A stretch of 64,000 nucleotides of DNA, from NCBI GenBank assembly GCA_009363875.1, contig CM018691.1:2108001-2172000 (forward strand). Direction: 5' to 3'. Under the pieces are notes generated by a model, which did not search any database, was not told where the DNA came from, and was given only the letters and a program-made list of their open reading frames with translations. Below, piece by piece: positions 11,815 to 25,200 of this stretch. The translations under genes were made by a program, and so were the position numbers. The stretch comes from Mikania micrantha (Eukaryota > Streptophyta > Magnoliopsida > Asterales > Asteraceae). Position 1 is the stretch's first letter. Every line of letters begins with the position of its first letter.

Positions 11815-12393
11815 GGCCCCTGAAGAGCCCAATAAGCCTATTTTAATGGGTTTGATCCGTTCGTCACCGTTTTCACGTCTACGAACTATCGTTTGGCCTC
11901 GTTTGAACTTCTAAGTTCAATGTGTGAGTGTTTGTGAGGTTTTCAAGTGCTGTGTTACACAATGTGCTAGACGTTCACCAACGTTCGTGTGTTTTGACAC
12001 GTGTGTGCTATTTGTCGATAATTCATCGAATTATCTAGTCGTGTGTCAGTGTTCGTACTGTCGTGCCACGTGTCACACTAAATTGAACTAATTCTAGTGC
12101 CACGTGTACATAAAGCATTTAAATAAACATTTAAATAAATAATAAACTGACCTGGAATTTACGGGGTGTCATAGTGTGTGTGTGTATAGACAGGCACCTA
12201 TATACACACAAGTGTTCAATATTTAAATATTAAGTAACGATTTACCCGCCACGCATTGTGATGACAACCAACATGATCCGAATACTATATTAGAGATAAA
12301 AAAATAATAATGACTCGTGTTTGTAATAATTTACACTGTCATTTATCTTTTCAATCCACATATATAGAATCCAAACCCACTGACTAACCTACG

Positions 12394-14543
12394 TGTCACA
12401 ACCCACGCCGCGTGCGTAATCCACGGCGCGTGACTATGTGTTCATGTGCCAATGTTGGAGAATAACCCATGATTAACTATGTTTCATAAAATTAAGTTCA
12501 TTTAAACAAACATAACATACATATTATACAACAATTTTATTATAAAATCATTATTATACAATACGATGTTTTTGTTTTCTTTATAGGTCACCACTATTTC
12601 TACTGTTGATCCTGACCTAGATTGCTTTACTGACGCTTCCGATTACCTGAAACATGTAGATAAAAGTCAACTACGAATAGTTGAGTGAGAAAACATAAGT
12701 TTTGTTGATTTAAAATAATTTTTCAAACAATGATTTTCATGATGTAGTAATCACAAGTGATCAAACAGGTACTTTGAAATTGAATCTAATTGAGCATGCA
12801 AACATCAAACGTAACGATAAATGATCGTTAGTAATGATTGTTAGCTCACATGATGAGGTCCAACCCACATTTGGAGCGATTGTGATAATGATACTTGTTT
12901 TCCCGCATATGATCAAAGCAGTACTACCAAGGACTTGATAACAAGTTAATGATATTTACATAAGAATGTCCTCAAATAGCCTACACATAACCAAAGTTCC
13001 CAAGTGATACACTTGATTTAATGATTTGATAAAAGATTTACACGATAATAGTTTGTTATGATTTTCCTGATGAAACTGATATATGATTCACAGTAGTTGA
13101 TAAATGTTTATCATCATTTTCCTGATGATACTGATATATGTTTTCACAATAGTTGATAAAATATGTTTGAAAATGTATCTACATGTTCCACCCCGAGCTT
13201 TAGCAAAACAAAGGAAAAGGGGTTATTAGTCTCACCTGTGTTATTGAAGTGTTTTGATATTGAAGTATCACGAAAATTCTGAAGAGAATTCTGCAATTCA
13301 TTATTGTTTTATGAACTCTTTGTATTTGAATTGGATTATAGGAATATTCCTTGACTTTTGATGACAAGGAATCGCAATTCAAGTCATCCAGCTGATCTTA
13401 ATCCTTAATCAGCCTCCTTAAGTTAATATTGCACAAAGTGCGATAAACAGGTAACCCATAATGATTTAGGACCCTATTAAGGAGTTTATGACTAACTGGA
13501 TCAATCATGACATTTCCGGATTAATCAAATAGATATTGTTGTTGATTATTTCACTAAAACAGTTCCTAAATGAATTTCTGGCTTAGGAATAGTCAATCCT
13601 TGTTATTGATCATTTAGGTATCATGAAACATGAGAATGTGATATTAGAAAGGTTTAATAACCATGCTCAATGTACTAATTTGAATGTTATCATAAACATC
13701 ATATCGTTATTCCGATGATTATTTTTATGCTTGTCATTAGTTTGAAACACCTGGATATAACCTAGCATTTCAAGAAATGACCAAGACAATCATAATCATT
13801 GTTACAATCAAATGGTTTAAACCATTATAATCTAAGATATAGTTTCATGATAACCGGGCATTGTAACAGATCAAAACAAAGATTTAACCGTTAACATACC
13901 GTGTTCTTCGTTTCTAACCATTCCTAGTCATCAACTAGGCAATAATCCACAACAATAACTATTATATTATATTCAAAACAAGATTTAATCTAACCATTAT
14001 CAAACTAGTAAGATAGGTTGAATCATTACCCGATCGGACGGATTTCTCGGATGAAAACGATGATCAGGACTTGTAGAATCGATCCCTAACTTGATCCTGA
14101 TGATTTGGTAGCTTCAAAACTGAGATTTGGGGGTTAAAATTTGACCTGGTTCGTCTGAAAATCGAGTTTATTCGACCAGAAATGAAATCTGATCAAGAAA
14201 ATCATATTTTTATGTCTGCTGGTCCGTCGCGTACCGCCGAGGATGGCAAAGGGTTTCTCGGCGTACCTCCACCGCCTTAGTCAGACTCGATTTTGTTTTC
14301 GCGATTCCGGGAGCATACGAACTCCGTTTTGCGCACGGTTTTCGCCTACGTTCACGATTTTTCGAGCTCTTTTCAATGGTTATAATCTCAAGACCTAAAG
14401 TGTTCAAAATATTTGACATCTTATTTAACGCTATATTCGATTCAATGTATCTTGAAATCAGAGCCTCGTTTCGCGATTTCGCTTACACTCATTCTCTTCA
14501 TTTTCGAGTTATGATTCTAACCTGAGAATTTTGAATTGTCACA
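12394..14543 (-). mobile_element. Solo LTR, family C (2150 bp) with CTACG target duplication
   Basis: The element begins TGTCACAACC and ends TTGTCACA, an inverted-terminus LTR on the minus strand. It is flanked by identical 5-bp repeats CTACG at 12389-12393 and 14544-14548, the duplication size expected for LTR retrotransposon integration. No internal region, primer site or second LTR is present, so it is a solo LTR left by LTR-LTR recombination. It carries the conserved block at 12645-12702 and a GC-rich inverted repeat near 14226-14276. Sequence is otherwise AT-rich with no credible coding frame. Confidence 0.85.
12645..12702 (-). promoter_or_regulatory. LTR hairpin plus CAG-GT block (family C)
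   Basis: CAACTA/TAGTTG stem with a CGAA loop (12668-12683). On the minus strand it is followed by ACATGTTTCAGGTAA. It lies about 250 bp from the LTR 3' end. Confidence 0.55.
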
Positions 14544-14548
14544 CTACG

Positions 14549-15202
14549 ACACCTACGTCACAAGAGCAATACATAGAAATCAATCAGCTTACCGAGTACT
14601 TGAAGCCAGGTGACACCCACCCTCAAGCTTTACATTTAATCCCTTGCTCTCCCTAACCCCATCATCGCTAGTAAGATGATCTACTACATATGAGCTTAGT
14701 GAGAACCGAACCCATGTTTCCATGGGAGAACACTTAGTCCCCTAAAAAACACAAATAAACATTGACTTTGTAGAATAGGAACCAAGTTTATCAAGTGTTT
14801 CAATTAATTCATCAAAAGATTCTCTTTAAAGTCACTCAATTTTCACAAATTCTTCCAATCATGTGTAGTTTTATATAAATATTTTATTTTTTTTTTAAAT
14901 TAATCAAAACAAATGAAGCATATATGAATATTTATGAGTATTTAATTATTATTTCGTCTCAATTTCATTTAAATTTAACAATTTTGAAACTTTGTTATTA
15001 ATACTTAAATTTGTTTTCTTCACAATTACATCTTATTTCAAGTTAAATAGAAAAAAAATTCACTTATTATTAATAAATATGCATATATGTATCATTTGCC
15101 TCATTTAATTTTAAAAAATTTAAATATTTATAAAAAAAACTACATATTATTAAAACACTTTGTGAAAATTGAAAGCCTTTAAAGAGAATAACTTTTGATG
15201 AC
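14549..15202. other. Intergenic, no gene recognised
   Basis: AT-rich DNA between the family C solo LTR and the Harbinger-like element. I see several A/T homopolymer runs (around 14880-14900 and 15050-15140) and no plausible exon, RNA gene or terminal repeat. Confidence 0.6.
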
Positions 15203-15205
15203 TTA

Positions 15206-16052
15206 GGTTGTGTTTGTTTTTTGCCAAAAGGTCTGCGTGACCTCTTATGTCTGCGCCGCGCAGACGCGGGCAGACGTTGGCACTCAACAGACCGTTTGTT
15301 TTCTCGCAGACATTTCATTAAAAAAGGTCTGCGCGGCCTCTTCTTGGCGCAGACGTGGACCAAGCTCTTCTTGAGCTCTTCCAACCTCTTCTGCCTCTTC
15401 TCAGTTCGTCGCCCCCTTCACCCCAGCTCCACCGCCGACACCCAAGAGCTCCACTGCCGACAACCACCATCTCCACCGCCGACAACCACCCCTTCGCGAT
15501 TTCCCCCTCCACCGCCGCTGCTTCTTCGCGATTTACAGCCACGATCGCCGCTGCTTCTTCGCGATTTACCACCGCGACCACCGTCGCCTTCGTCCCTGCG
15601 TTGCGACCCTTCGTCCCTGCGCAGTGGTGGTCTTCAATCGAAGATGAGGGGCGACGAAAACGAACCCTAGGTTCGAATATCGGAGATGAGGGGCGACGAA
15701 AACGAACCCTAGGTTCGAAGATCGGAGATGAGCGACGAAAAGGAACCCTAGGTTCGGAGATGGTGCGACGATCGGTGACGTCTTCGACTGTGGAGTTGGG
15801 CTGAGCAGGGAGGTGGTAGACGGCGGGGCTGGGCTGAGCAGGGAGGTGGTCGACGGTGGGGTTGGGTAACCATGGAAGAGGTCGACGTTGGGTTGGGATG
15901 GTGGGGTTGGGAAGAGGTTTTAAGGTTAATAAAAAACAAACACCCCCAAAAGCTCTTCTTGCAGGGGTTTGGTCCACCTCTTCTGCAAAAGATGTTTGCA
16001 GACGTGGTCCGCAGACTGCAGATGTTTTACCTCTTAAAAAACAAACACCACC
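15206..16052. mobile_element. Harbinger-like non-autonomous DNA transposon (847 bp)
   Basis: The ends GGTTGTGTTTGTTTTTT and, inverted, GGTGGTGTTTGTTTTTT form 17-bp terminal inverted repeats with one mismatch. Both ends are flanked by TTA (15203-15205 and 16053-16055), the 3-bp target typical of PIF/Harbinger (established). Subterminal regions hold many CTGCAG and TCTGCG/GCAGAC motifs. The interior (15380-15860) is GC-rich and contains a 42-bp tandem repeat at about 15641-15760. Long open frames run on both strands there; they are proline/serine/arginine-rich and I take them as by-products of base composition or a captured gene fragment, not a transposase. Confidence 0.75.
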
Positions 16053-16254
16053 TTAATTTGGACACTTGATAAACTTGATTACTGATAGGTAACATATTCC
16101 CATAAAACATATGAATAAAACTTGCATTTTTCTTCAACAATAAATGATAATACATTGTATCCTCATCTAAATTAAACAAGACCTAATAGCTAATGAAACA
16201 ATGTCAAGCAACTACAAAAAACAAATATGGGTACTTGAAAAGAAAACGGGGGCT

Positions 16255-19200
16255 TCAAGGCTTCCATAGTTTCATGGTGCAGTCTTCACTGTATGTGGCT
16301 ATAAGATTCCGATGAGGATGATGACAAATACCGATAACGTCCTTTTCATGAACCTGCAAGCCATTAATACAAGTTGCCTGTGAGGATAGTAACAATAAAA
16401 CCCTAATTGACCCGTTTTCTTGTTAAGAAGTTGTATGTAGAGATCACAAAATGGCTAGTGGACGGAACGGGTACCAGTTTTTGACTTGTTACCCTGAACA
16501 TGCATAGCATACATAAGGCGTGAGGTCTTTATATAACTTTTTTTTATATTTCTCAGGTTTTTATCATCACTTACTGATATTAAGAAAAAAATAAGCTCTA
16601 TATGTGATTTACTGCTTTAACATATAAATAACCTCTGTGTAAAACCTGAAAAGCTTATATGTGCAACATCCTGATGTACATATTCCACCCATGTACACCA
16701 GATCGCCTAGTGGATCCGCCTACCATAGAATGGTTTATTGCTTGGCACAACAATTTCCTTCTCTTCGACTTGAGAACAAGTCGTTTATGCAAGAGGGAAG
16801 TATTGATACGAACCTAGCTCTGGATTCGGGTCAGTTTGAGTTGGATTGTTGGGTGGCAGGAAAATGAGTGCTGGGTAGTGGGAAAACATTCAAATTTGTA
16901 GAATGATTTCAGGAGTGGGGCAAAACTGCAAAGATGGTGATGCAATGCTGCTGTCTTTAGGCTTATATATTTATGTTTTATTTAGATTTTGATCGTCTTC
17001 TGATATAATTAATCAGTTTGTACTCTGAAATTGGAGCCTATCTAGAATCAGGCATATCAAACGAATCTGTGTTGGGTTATTTTGCCAACTCAAATTACAG
17101 GTCTTGTTATTTTTGCTAACTCAGATTGCAGGCCTTTTTATTTTTGCTAATGCAAATTGCAGGTCTTATCAATATACCTTCATCAAGTGCTCAAGTTTGC
17201 CAGATTGATGGCTGAAACAGTACAAGTTCCTGCAGACAAATTTCAAATGTAACTAAAAACAAACCCAGATGGGTATATTAAGATTGGGGAAGATTAGCTA
17301 AAAAGGAAACTGGTTAAATGGGTCAAAAAGTACCCAAGTGGTACATTTTATGAACAAAATATCCTAAATCATTTTAGTCAAAAAGATGAATAATAATTAG
17401 AATATTTCACTTTAACGATCATATTTGACAAACAACTATGTATAATTAAGAATTGGAAGAGAGAAAAAAAGTGCTTAGGTCATACAAACTCAACCTGTTT
17501 TGACTGATGAACTTTTTTTTTACTCATTACCCAACTCTCCTGACCCGCCCATTCAACCTTTACAGGGAAGACATTTTTAGGGTTTTAACAATACCTGTCT
17601 TCACCAATACAATATATCCATTCTCCTTTAGGTGATATACAAGCTGCAACAAAATCTCCACCTTCTCTTTTACCAGACGAAAAACTTCTCACAACCTGCA
17701 TTAAACAAGTCATTCATGTTCATTCCAACACAAATAAATTCAAGAACATTATCTTTTATAACCAATTTCTAAGATATTACCATTTGACCTGTTATACACT
17801 TATACATAACCCAAAATGACCCGTTAGTAAGCAAACATATTCAAGAACATTAACTTTTATACCTGTCCTTGAAGAGTCATTAGGTAAATAGAGGATGTCC
17901 TGTTGCAAACTATAACATGGTCAGGATTTTTAGGTGACAGGTGGACAGAATTTACAGATGCGTCACCACCCTGTAGGTCAAAACAAAGGACCCATAAATC
18001 AAACCCCATAGTATGATTCAAAATTACACAAACCTGGAAAAAAACAAATTAAATAATTCTAATATTGTTGTGTATGGAAGCAATACCCTCAAAGGAGGTG
18101 GTGGCTTGAATGTTTGAAGACAATCTGTAGTCTTTAAATCCCAAACCTGTATTAAAAAAAATAGTCATAATGAATAAATTAAATCAATACACGCTTGCAG
18201 GCAGGGATTTAAAAAGCAAGGAAATGTCTAACCTTTACTGTACAATCACTTGATGCAGTGATTATTCGAAGTCCATCACTTGTAAAAATGGCATCATTTA
18301 CATATGAAGAGTGACCACGGAATTCCTTCAATAATTTCCCACCTTTTATTCCATGAATTCTGATATAAATTCAGCAATGGTAAACAGATAGAAAATTGGG
18401 TGTTGAAGACATGTTTGTTTCTACTGCTTAAGATTCTAAGAATCAGTTTAATCATGCCTAATTGTTTGATAAAACTGATTATTTATGGAATTAATAAATA
18501 AAATGATCATTGTTAAAAAAAAAAGTTGTTCTGTTAAATGAGAGTAAAAAAGATGGTGCATCAATGGGCTGTCAAAGAAACTGATGAAATGTGCTTATGT
18601 TGTTTAAAGTTGTAATAACCAAATGTCCAATTGTTTGTCGAATGGTGTATTTAAGGAACTAAAATATAAAATGACCAGCAAGTGCATTATTGTGAAAATA
18701 TAAGAGATATTAATCTCTCAAATTACAATTATGTTTAAACAGGAGTAAACATCTAATATTATTCAACAAACCTTGCGGTTCCATCAAATGATGTGCTTAA
18801 TATCTGAGTTCCATCCCGGGAAAATGCAACACCAGTTACACCCTGAGAATGAGCATTTTCAAGACGACGCAAGCATTGGCCATTTCTTATACGCCAAACC
18901 TTACATCATAAATAAAAAACAACATCCATTAACAACTTCCAAGTATCCGTTTAAATTCATAATATGATATTTACTATGTAAAACACAAAAACCCAGTATT
19001 GACCAATTCCATGGTAAATACAAAAAAAGCAGTTAGTTGAAACAATTTGTGTCACTGAATGCAATACAAAAAGGAAAATATTGGAATTATTATGTATTAC
19101 CTCAATGTATAACGATGTTCGTTAAACTGCGAAGATGAACTCTATGGTTTGCTAGTATTTCACTCTTGGTCCCTAGAATTCATAAATTACCCATATGGTC

Positions 19201-22200
19201 CAAAACTTTTATCATTTGTAACACATACAATCCTTAGGTCACCAAATTACCCTCACATGCTTGACCAAATTACTTTCACCTAAGGACTATATCCATTGCA
19301 ATTTGCAAATGTTTAAAGTTTGGGACCATATGGGTAATTAGGGACCAAGAGTGAAATACTAGCAAATCACAGGACCATCTCAACAATTTACTCTTTTATT
19401 TACAATGAAATGTGTAAATATGACATCTTAACATTTGGAAAGGGTGAATATGATATCTTAATATGATACTGTATAATGTATAATGCTATATAAGTATATA
19501 TGAAATTTGAGAATTTGGAAAGGGTAAATATGATATCATGAAAGTTAGAATATATGAAATTTTGAAATTTCACAAGCATATCTATATGAAATGGGCCATC
19601 ATAGAGCCTTCTAAACTTCAATATCTCATATTGACCCATATAGAAGAGAAAATACCACATATAACAATTCCATGGTAAATAAAAAAGTTGCTACTTGAAC
19701 CAGTCTTTTCATGGAATACACAAATATGATAAGAACATTATTATTGTGAATCATCATTGCATAAGTTAACTCCGTTCATTCTGTGAAATATACTCTTTTA
19801 AGTAACTTATTTTATTTGATTTTTATGGAGTGTGTAAAAAAGATATTTTTGGACTTTGAAAAGGTAAATATGATATCATGAAATTCAGAAGCATACAACA
19901 TACCCGGTAAAATCCACTTTGAGTGGGGTCCGGGAGGGATAGATGAAAAGAAACCATACCCCTACCTAAAATAGGATAGAGAGGCTCCTTCGAGAGAGTC
20001 TCCCGGCTCATAGATCCGCCGTTTATTTCTTTATTTATTACTAATATTTTTATCTTTATTTTTTTCAAAAAAGCGCGCGCGCGTGTGTGTATAGTGGGTT
20101 AATTATAAGTATGTTTTATTTGGTCTTGGACAGCAAGCTACAGCTGTCTTTACAGCGAACTACAGTTGCTGCTGATTTAATTGATTGAGTTTTACACCGC
20201 AAATATAAATGTTTATGTGTGTGGGCCCTCAATGGGAAAAAGTAAAATTGCACTGATTTTAACGTTATTTTACTTATTTTGTGAAAATAATGTTAAAAAA
20301 CGTTGGGATGATTAACTTCAAATGATAGCTTTGAGCCGGGGACTTCTTTGAAGCAGCCACTCTATCCCAATTGGGATAGGGGTAAGGTTTGTCCTCATCC
20401 TCCCCATACCCTACCGAATAACTACATTTTATTACTTTGGGGCCCACATTAAAGTAAATATAAAGGTGTATTTTTTTCTTATTTTTTTATTAATGTAAGT
20501 GGGCCCTACATTAATTAAAAAAAAAAAGAAAAAAGCCACACCTTTAGATTTACTTTAGTGTGGGCCCCAAAGTAATAAGATGTAGTTATTCGGTTAACGC
20601 AATAAACATGGGTTAACATTTGATCCTCTCCATATATATATATAAGAGAGAGAGGGGGGGATGTTCAATTAAGAATAAATATTAGTTATAAACTAAAAGA
20701 AACATTTCTGAACACAAATTTAAAGGGGCATAAAATTAACTTCCTTGAGTTCAAAAGGAAATTACTTTTGTACCCTTTAAATCATATGGCTATAGAGGGT
20801 TCTTTTAAGTTCTCTACAGCTTGATGGTTCTCATTTGAATAAATCGCTAGATGTCCCATTTTCTTATGAACAAATTGCTAGTAAAAGAACAAACTACAAA
20901 AATATGCTTACTTTAATCTTTCCATCCTGGGATCCAGAAGCAAGCATCTCTGAATCTCTACTAAAATCAATGCACAAAACAGCATCATCATGCATCATAA
21001 AGGATTCCTACACAAATAAAGTATGTAAAACTACTTTGAAATGGCATATTAAAGAAATGAGTATAAACTTGTATTTGAGATGTATTTCACCATAAAATAA
21101 TCGCACAAAACAGAATATAAACAGAGAAAGAAAACTCATCATATGTCTGAGTACAGAGTTTGGATGTGCCTGCTGTTTGAACTTTGAAGTTATAAGAACC
21201 AAATGTTGAGCATTTGGAAAGTTCTGATTATTCATTGACCAATGATTTAAATGACCGAAATGGACAGTTTTTTAGAGATGGAAGTAGAAGTCAATCAAAT
21301 TAGGATAGAAAAAGGGTTAATAGAGAATAAATTTGCCCTTAGATAATATGTTATGCTGTGGTTAGTATGCAACTGATTATACAAAAATTATTTTCCTTTA
21401 ACAATCAGTAGAATATGTTTATCCAAACATTAAATCCGGATTATTGTGAATTCAAATCACAAAAAAATATTCCAAACTATCCTAAATACGTTAAAAAAAA
21501 CTAATATCATATAAATTTACTGCATGCTAACAAATAAATGAATAAATAATCTGAGTTTTTCTTGTTCACAGTTTCCACAAATTCTGCACATTATATTTAG
21601 GAAACTCAATGCATAAAACTATTGTAGTCATATACATTATAACAAATAAGAATATGAATTATCATACGAGAAAATACAGAAGTAGTTCATTGATTCAAAC
21701 ATTTGGAAAGAAAATTATCAGAACATTAAAACTAAATAGAACTCACTTCTGCTTGGTAATGAAGGTCCTTTTTAAGCTTCCCACTTATATGGTCCCAAAC
21801 CTGATATCAACAGTAATTCGGCTAATTCAATATTATCAACAATTTCAAATAAAATAAACAGGTATTTAACCAGGTGGAACCTCAATAAACCCATCAACAG
21901 AGCAAGAAACAAGAAACTGTCCGTCTGGTGAGAACCGAGCATTTTCAGGGTGACTTTTCTTTCCAAACTGCAGCACAAGTATTAGGTACCATTAAAAAAA
22001 TAAATATTTTTTTTGTCGGTAGTTAATTGAATTTATTGTTTAACTGCAACATTAAAAGCTCCGCCACTCTTCTATGTGCATAGACCACTACATGTATACA
22101 CAATTCATGATGATGTAAAGTACGTTGATTTCCAATATTTTAAATTATACTAAAACATGAAATTTTTTTTAAAGAAACAATGACCTACACTGTGTTAAAT

Positions 22201-25200
22201 TTTATTATAATATGGGAATGTTAGAAAAAATATAAGTGGAATTAAAACAGTTACAAAATAATGTATAACTCACTTTGATAGTATGACCAAGAGTTGTAGG
22301 GTACTTATCATCAACATCTTGCTTCATAGCAGCAGTTCCTCGAAACAGATCAAACTGTGTTCCAGGTGGAAGTAACCCTGAGAGAACAAAGTTTTACAAA
22401 AATGCAATCAGTATGAGTTTCTAGAAACAAACAAATTATGAAATTAAGTAATTAGTATCTACAAAATAATAGTTCACATTGCACCAGGCAATAAACTATA
22501 GTGTAAACCTTGGTGTTGTTGCCATTTCAAAGCCTGGCCAATTAGAGCCATTAAACGTGATGGTGGAACCACAGAGACTTCTGCCGCAACAGCTGAAAAG
22601 GGCAAAACAAAAGGTTTATAAATTATACATTATATTATATAAGACTTGCTATGAGTTACTAATTATTCCAGGGATGATATATGTGGAGGCCACACAAGTC
22701 TTTGGTTTTTACGATTAAGGTCACATGTATGTTGGAACTATTGTCTAGGCCACTCAAGTTTGTATCTAGTATCATTTATACCATTTGCAACCAAAAAACA
22801 TATATCATGTGATGAAAACACCTAACAAAATTTCTAAACGCGAAAAGCCGAAAATACTTCAATAAGATGGCACATGTTGGGTGTACCCGGTGGTTGACTT
22901 AGCTCCCGCTTTGTGTAGGGGTCAGGGAGGCAAAGCACCTTAGAAGTTGCCCCAAGAACCGCCCTCAAGATAGCAACATGTTAAAAGGTTAAAATTGTTT
23001 TATTTCAAAAAAAATAGTGGCATTTTTTTTTCATGCTGCATGATTTTATTGGAATTGGTATAAAAGAAACAAGATGCATACTTGGGTGACCTATAAAATA
23101 GTTTCAAAGGATAATGCATATAGTATACACGTCACCCAAGTATTCAAAATTTCTCACCAAGGCCAACCTTATATTAAAACAGGTTTGCAGACCATCCAAA
23201 CATCATCGTGGTTTCAATTTTACAAACTTCAACAAGTTTTTAGCCAAAAAACTGTAAAAATGACCAGAAGGCCATAACAATACAACATTAAAGCTTTTGT
23301 CACATCTAGAGTTTGTAACATGACCAAAGTGTCATCAAATACTAAAATATGGTTTAGAAATACATCTACAGCTGATTCTTTTAGGTCGATTCAGAAGCCT
23401 TTTTATTGCCATTTTGTAACTTTAAATGGGACAAAACTTCAAATTAAAAAATATTACATGCTTATAGTACTTGGGTTGCCTCTAAAGTTATTTAATAATT
23501 TGGTAACCTTGGTGTAAACTTTTGAAGACATGTGAAACCTAAGTATACATTAAACCTAGTTTTAGTATATGGGCGTCCATGTATTCTATGATAGACCCCT
23601 CAAGTGATTGGCATCTAGGAAGGTTAGAGAAATATAAACCTTGAGCAATTTGTGCACGTCGTTTCTCCTTCGTTGAGTCTTGATATGCCTAGATAATATA
23701 AAAAGGGCAGTATAATATTACATATAGCAAACTCATTAAATTTCAAAGACATAAAAAAAATTTGGAATTTCTAGATTTAACCTCATGGGGATCAAAATAA
23801 GTTCGAACTAAAAGATGCTCTAGCCTCAAATATCTTTCTGGTTCTTCCTGTTTCATGACACTCATCGCTTGAGTTTGCCTTAATATAGCACGCGCTGTGT
23901 CCAGCTCACGAAGTTCAATCATTTCTAGAACAATCTAGAACAGATTTAGTGAGAAAATATACATTAGCACATACCTCAAAATACAAAATGGAATAATTGG
24001 TATAATAGGTACCTGCTCGTATAAATCTTCAAGTTTCTTTCTTGGAAGCTTAAGCTGTGCCACTTGAGGTAATATTGCGTCCCATCTGCCACTGTTAATA
24101 TCAGCTACAAATGTTTCAAGACTGTCTACTGTATTTAGGGATACTTGGCATTCACTTTGTAGTGTTTGGAAAGTCTGATGCAGAGAGTTTTCTTTGCAGA
24201 ATTGAAGAACGATTTTAATCACACTGCAAGCAGAGCACATTAAAATCATAAAAAAAAGTGCAGTTCATAAAAACATTTGAATACATGTGACTTTTTAATA
24301 ATCAAATGTAAAAGTGATGATCAGGACATAAAAATCTTTCTGAAAGAGCTGAACATATATCAATTTATTAGGGTGTTCAAATGTTCCTTTTAAATACAGT
24401 ACTCAGAATCAGATAATCAGCCAACTATATGCCTATAAACGAGTCAAATGAACACAAACCAGAGTGTTTCATTCATTAAACTTCAAAAGAACAAACAAAC
24501 GAGCACGAATAAGTAAACTAACGGATTATCTTGTTTGTGATTGTTGATTAGAAAAATGAGTGTCTTCATGTTCTTTAATACCCTCAATGAACATAAACAA
24601 AAACAAATAAACATAAAATGACACCAATAACCATCTAAAAGAAACACCAATATCCAAATAAAAGTCTTAATATCCAGTATTTAAAAGCAAACAGCAAATC
24701 CAAATGAAATTTTAAATACCATTGCAGGCACTAATGCAGGAAACTGAAAATTAGGAATTAAGGACTAAGTGAGCGAACGCTATCTGTGACAGATTAATGG
24801 TCCATGGACTGGTGGTTCTGAAATCTGAAATGAGATGGGCCTATGGTTTTAAAATGAGTTGGACACAACGTTCTTAGAATGAATAAACGAACGGGTGTAA
24901 ACAAACTTCAATGAATGGCTTAAGCAAACTTTCACGAGCGTAAATGACCAGAAAGGGCATGTGTTCATGTTAATTCGTTTAATTAAATAACAAACTTTCC
25001 GTTTAGGTTCGTTCGTTTATTAAATAAATGAACATCATTGAACTCCTCGCCACTGAACTTTTGGTGTGTATACGGGGCTAGCCGTGAGCCGTCTGAGCTT
25101 ATAATAGTAGAATAACTGTATATTTATTTTGAAAATAAGTACTCTTACTAAAGGTGTCGTTCGGGTTGGTTCCTATGGTTTCGGTTTGCTCGAGTCGGTT

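Larger units (their letters stand above)
9521..12173 (-). repeat. Truncated Gypsy-type LTR (family A), interrupted by the LARD
   Basis: This 2.65-kb segment aligns in order with most of the solo LTR at 28360-31184. Shared landmarks are the block at 9537-9598, TTTGACCGTG repeats near 10200-10290, AT hairpins at 10391-10412, 10697-10720 and 10859-10880, and CG-rich palindromes at 11689-11814. Its right end reads GGGGTGTCATA, where family A ends in TGTCACA. The portion equivalent to the first 310 bp of family A is missing at its left, where the LARD begins, so the LARD inserted into it. Orientation is inferred from matching features in the element at 45007-57636. No internal region follows at its right, so it is a solo or broken LTR. 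Confidence 0.75.

Noticed and set aside
15318..15977. 219-codon minus-strand frame and overlapping plus-strand frames in the Harbinger-like element
   Set aside because: Low-complexity arginine/proline-rich, open on several frames at once, no splice or domain signals. Kept as part of the transposon.
20411..20596. Tourist-type TTA duplication around the 180-bp MITE
   Set aside because: Left trinucleotide is CTA and right is TTA; not identical.
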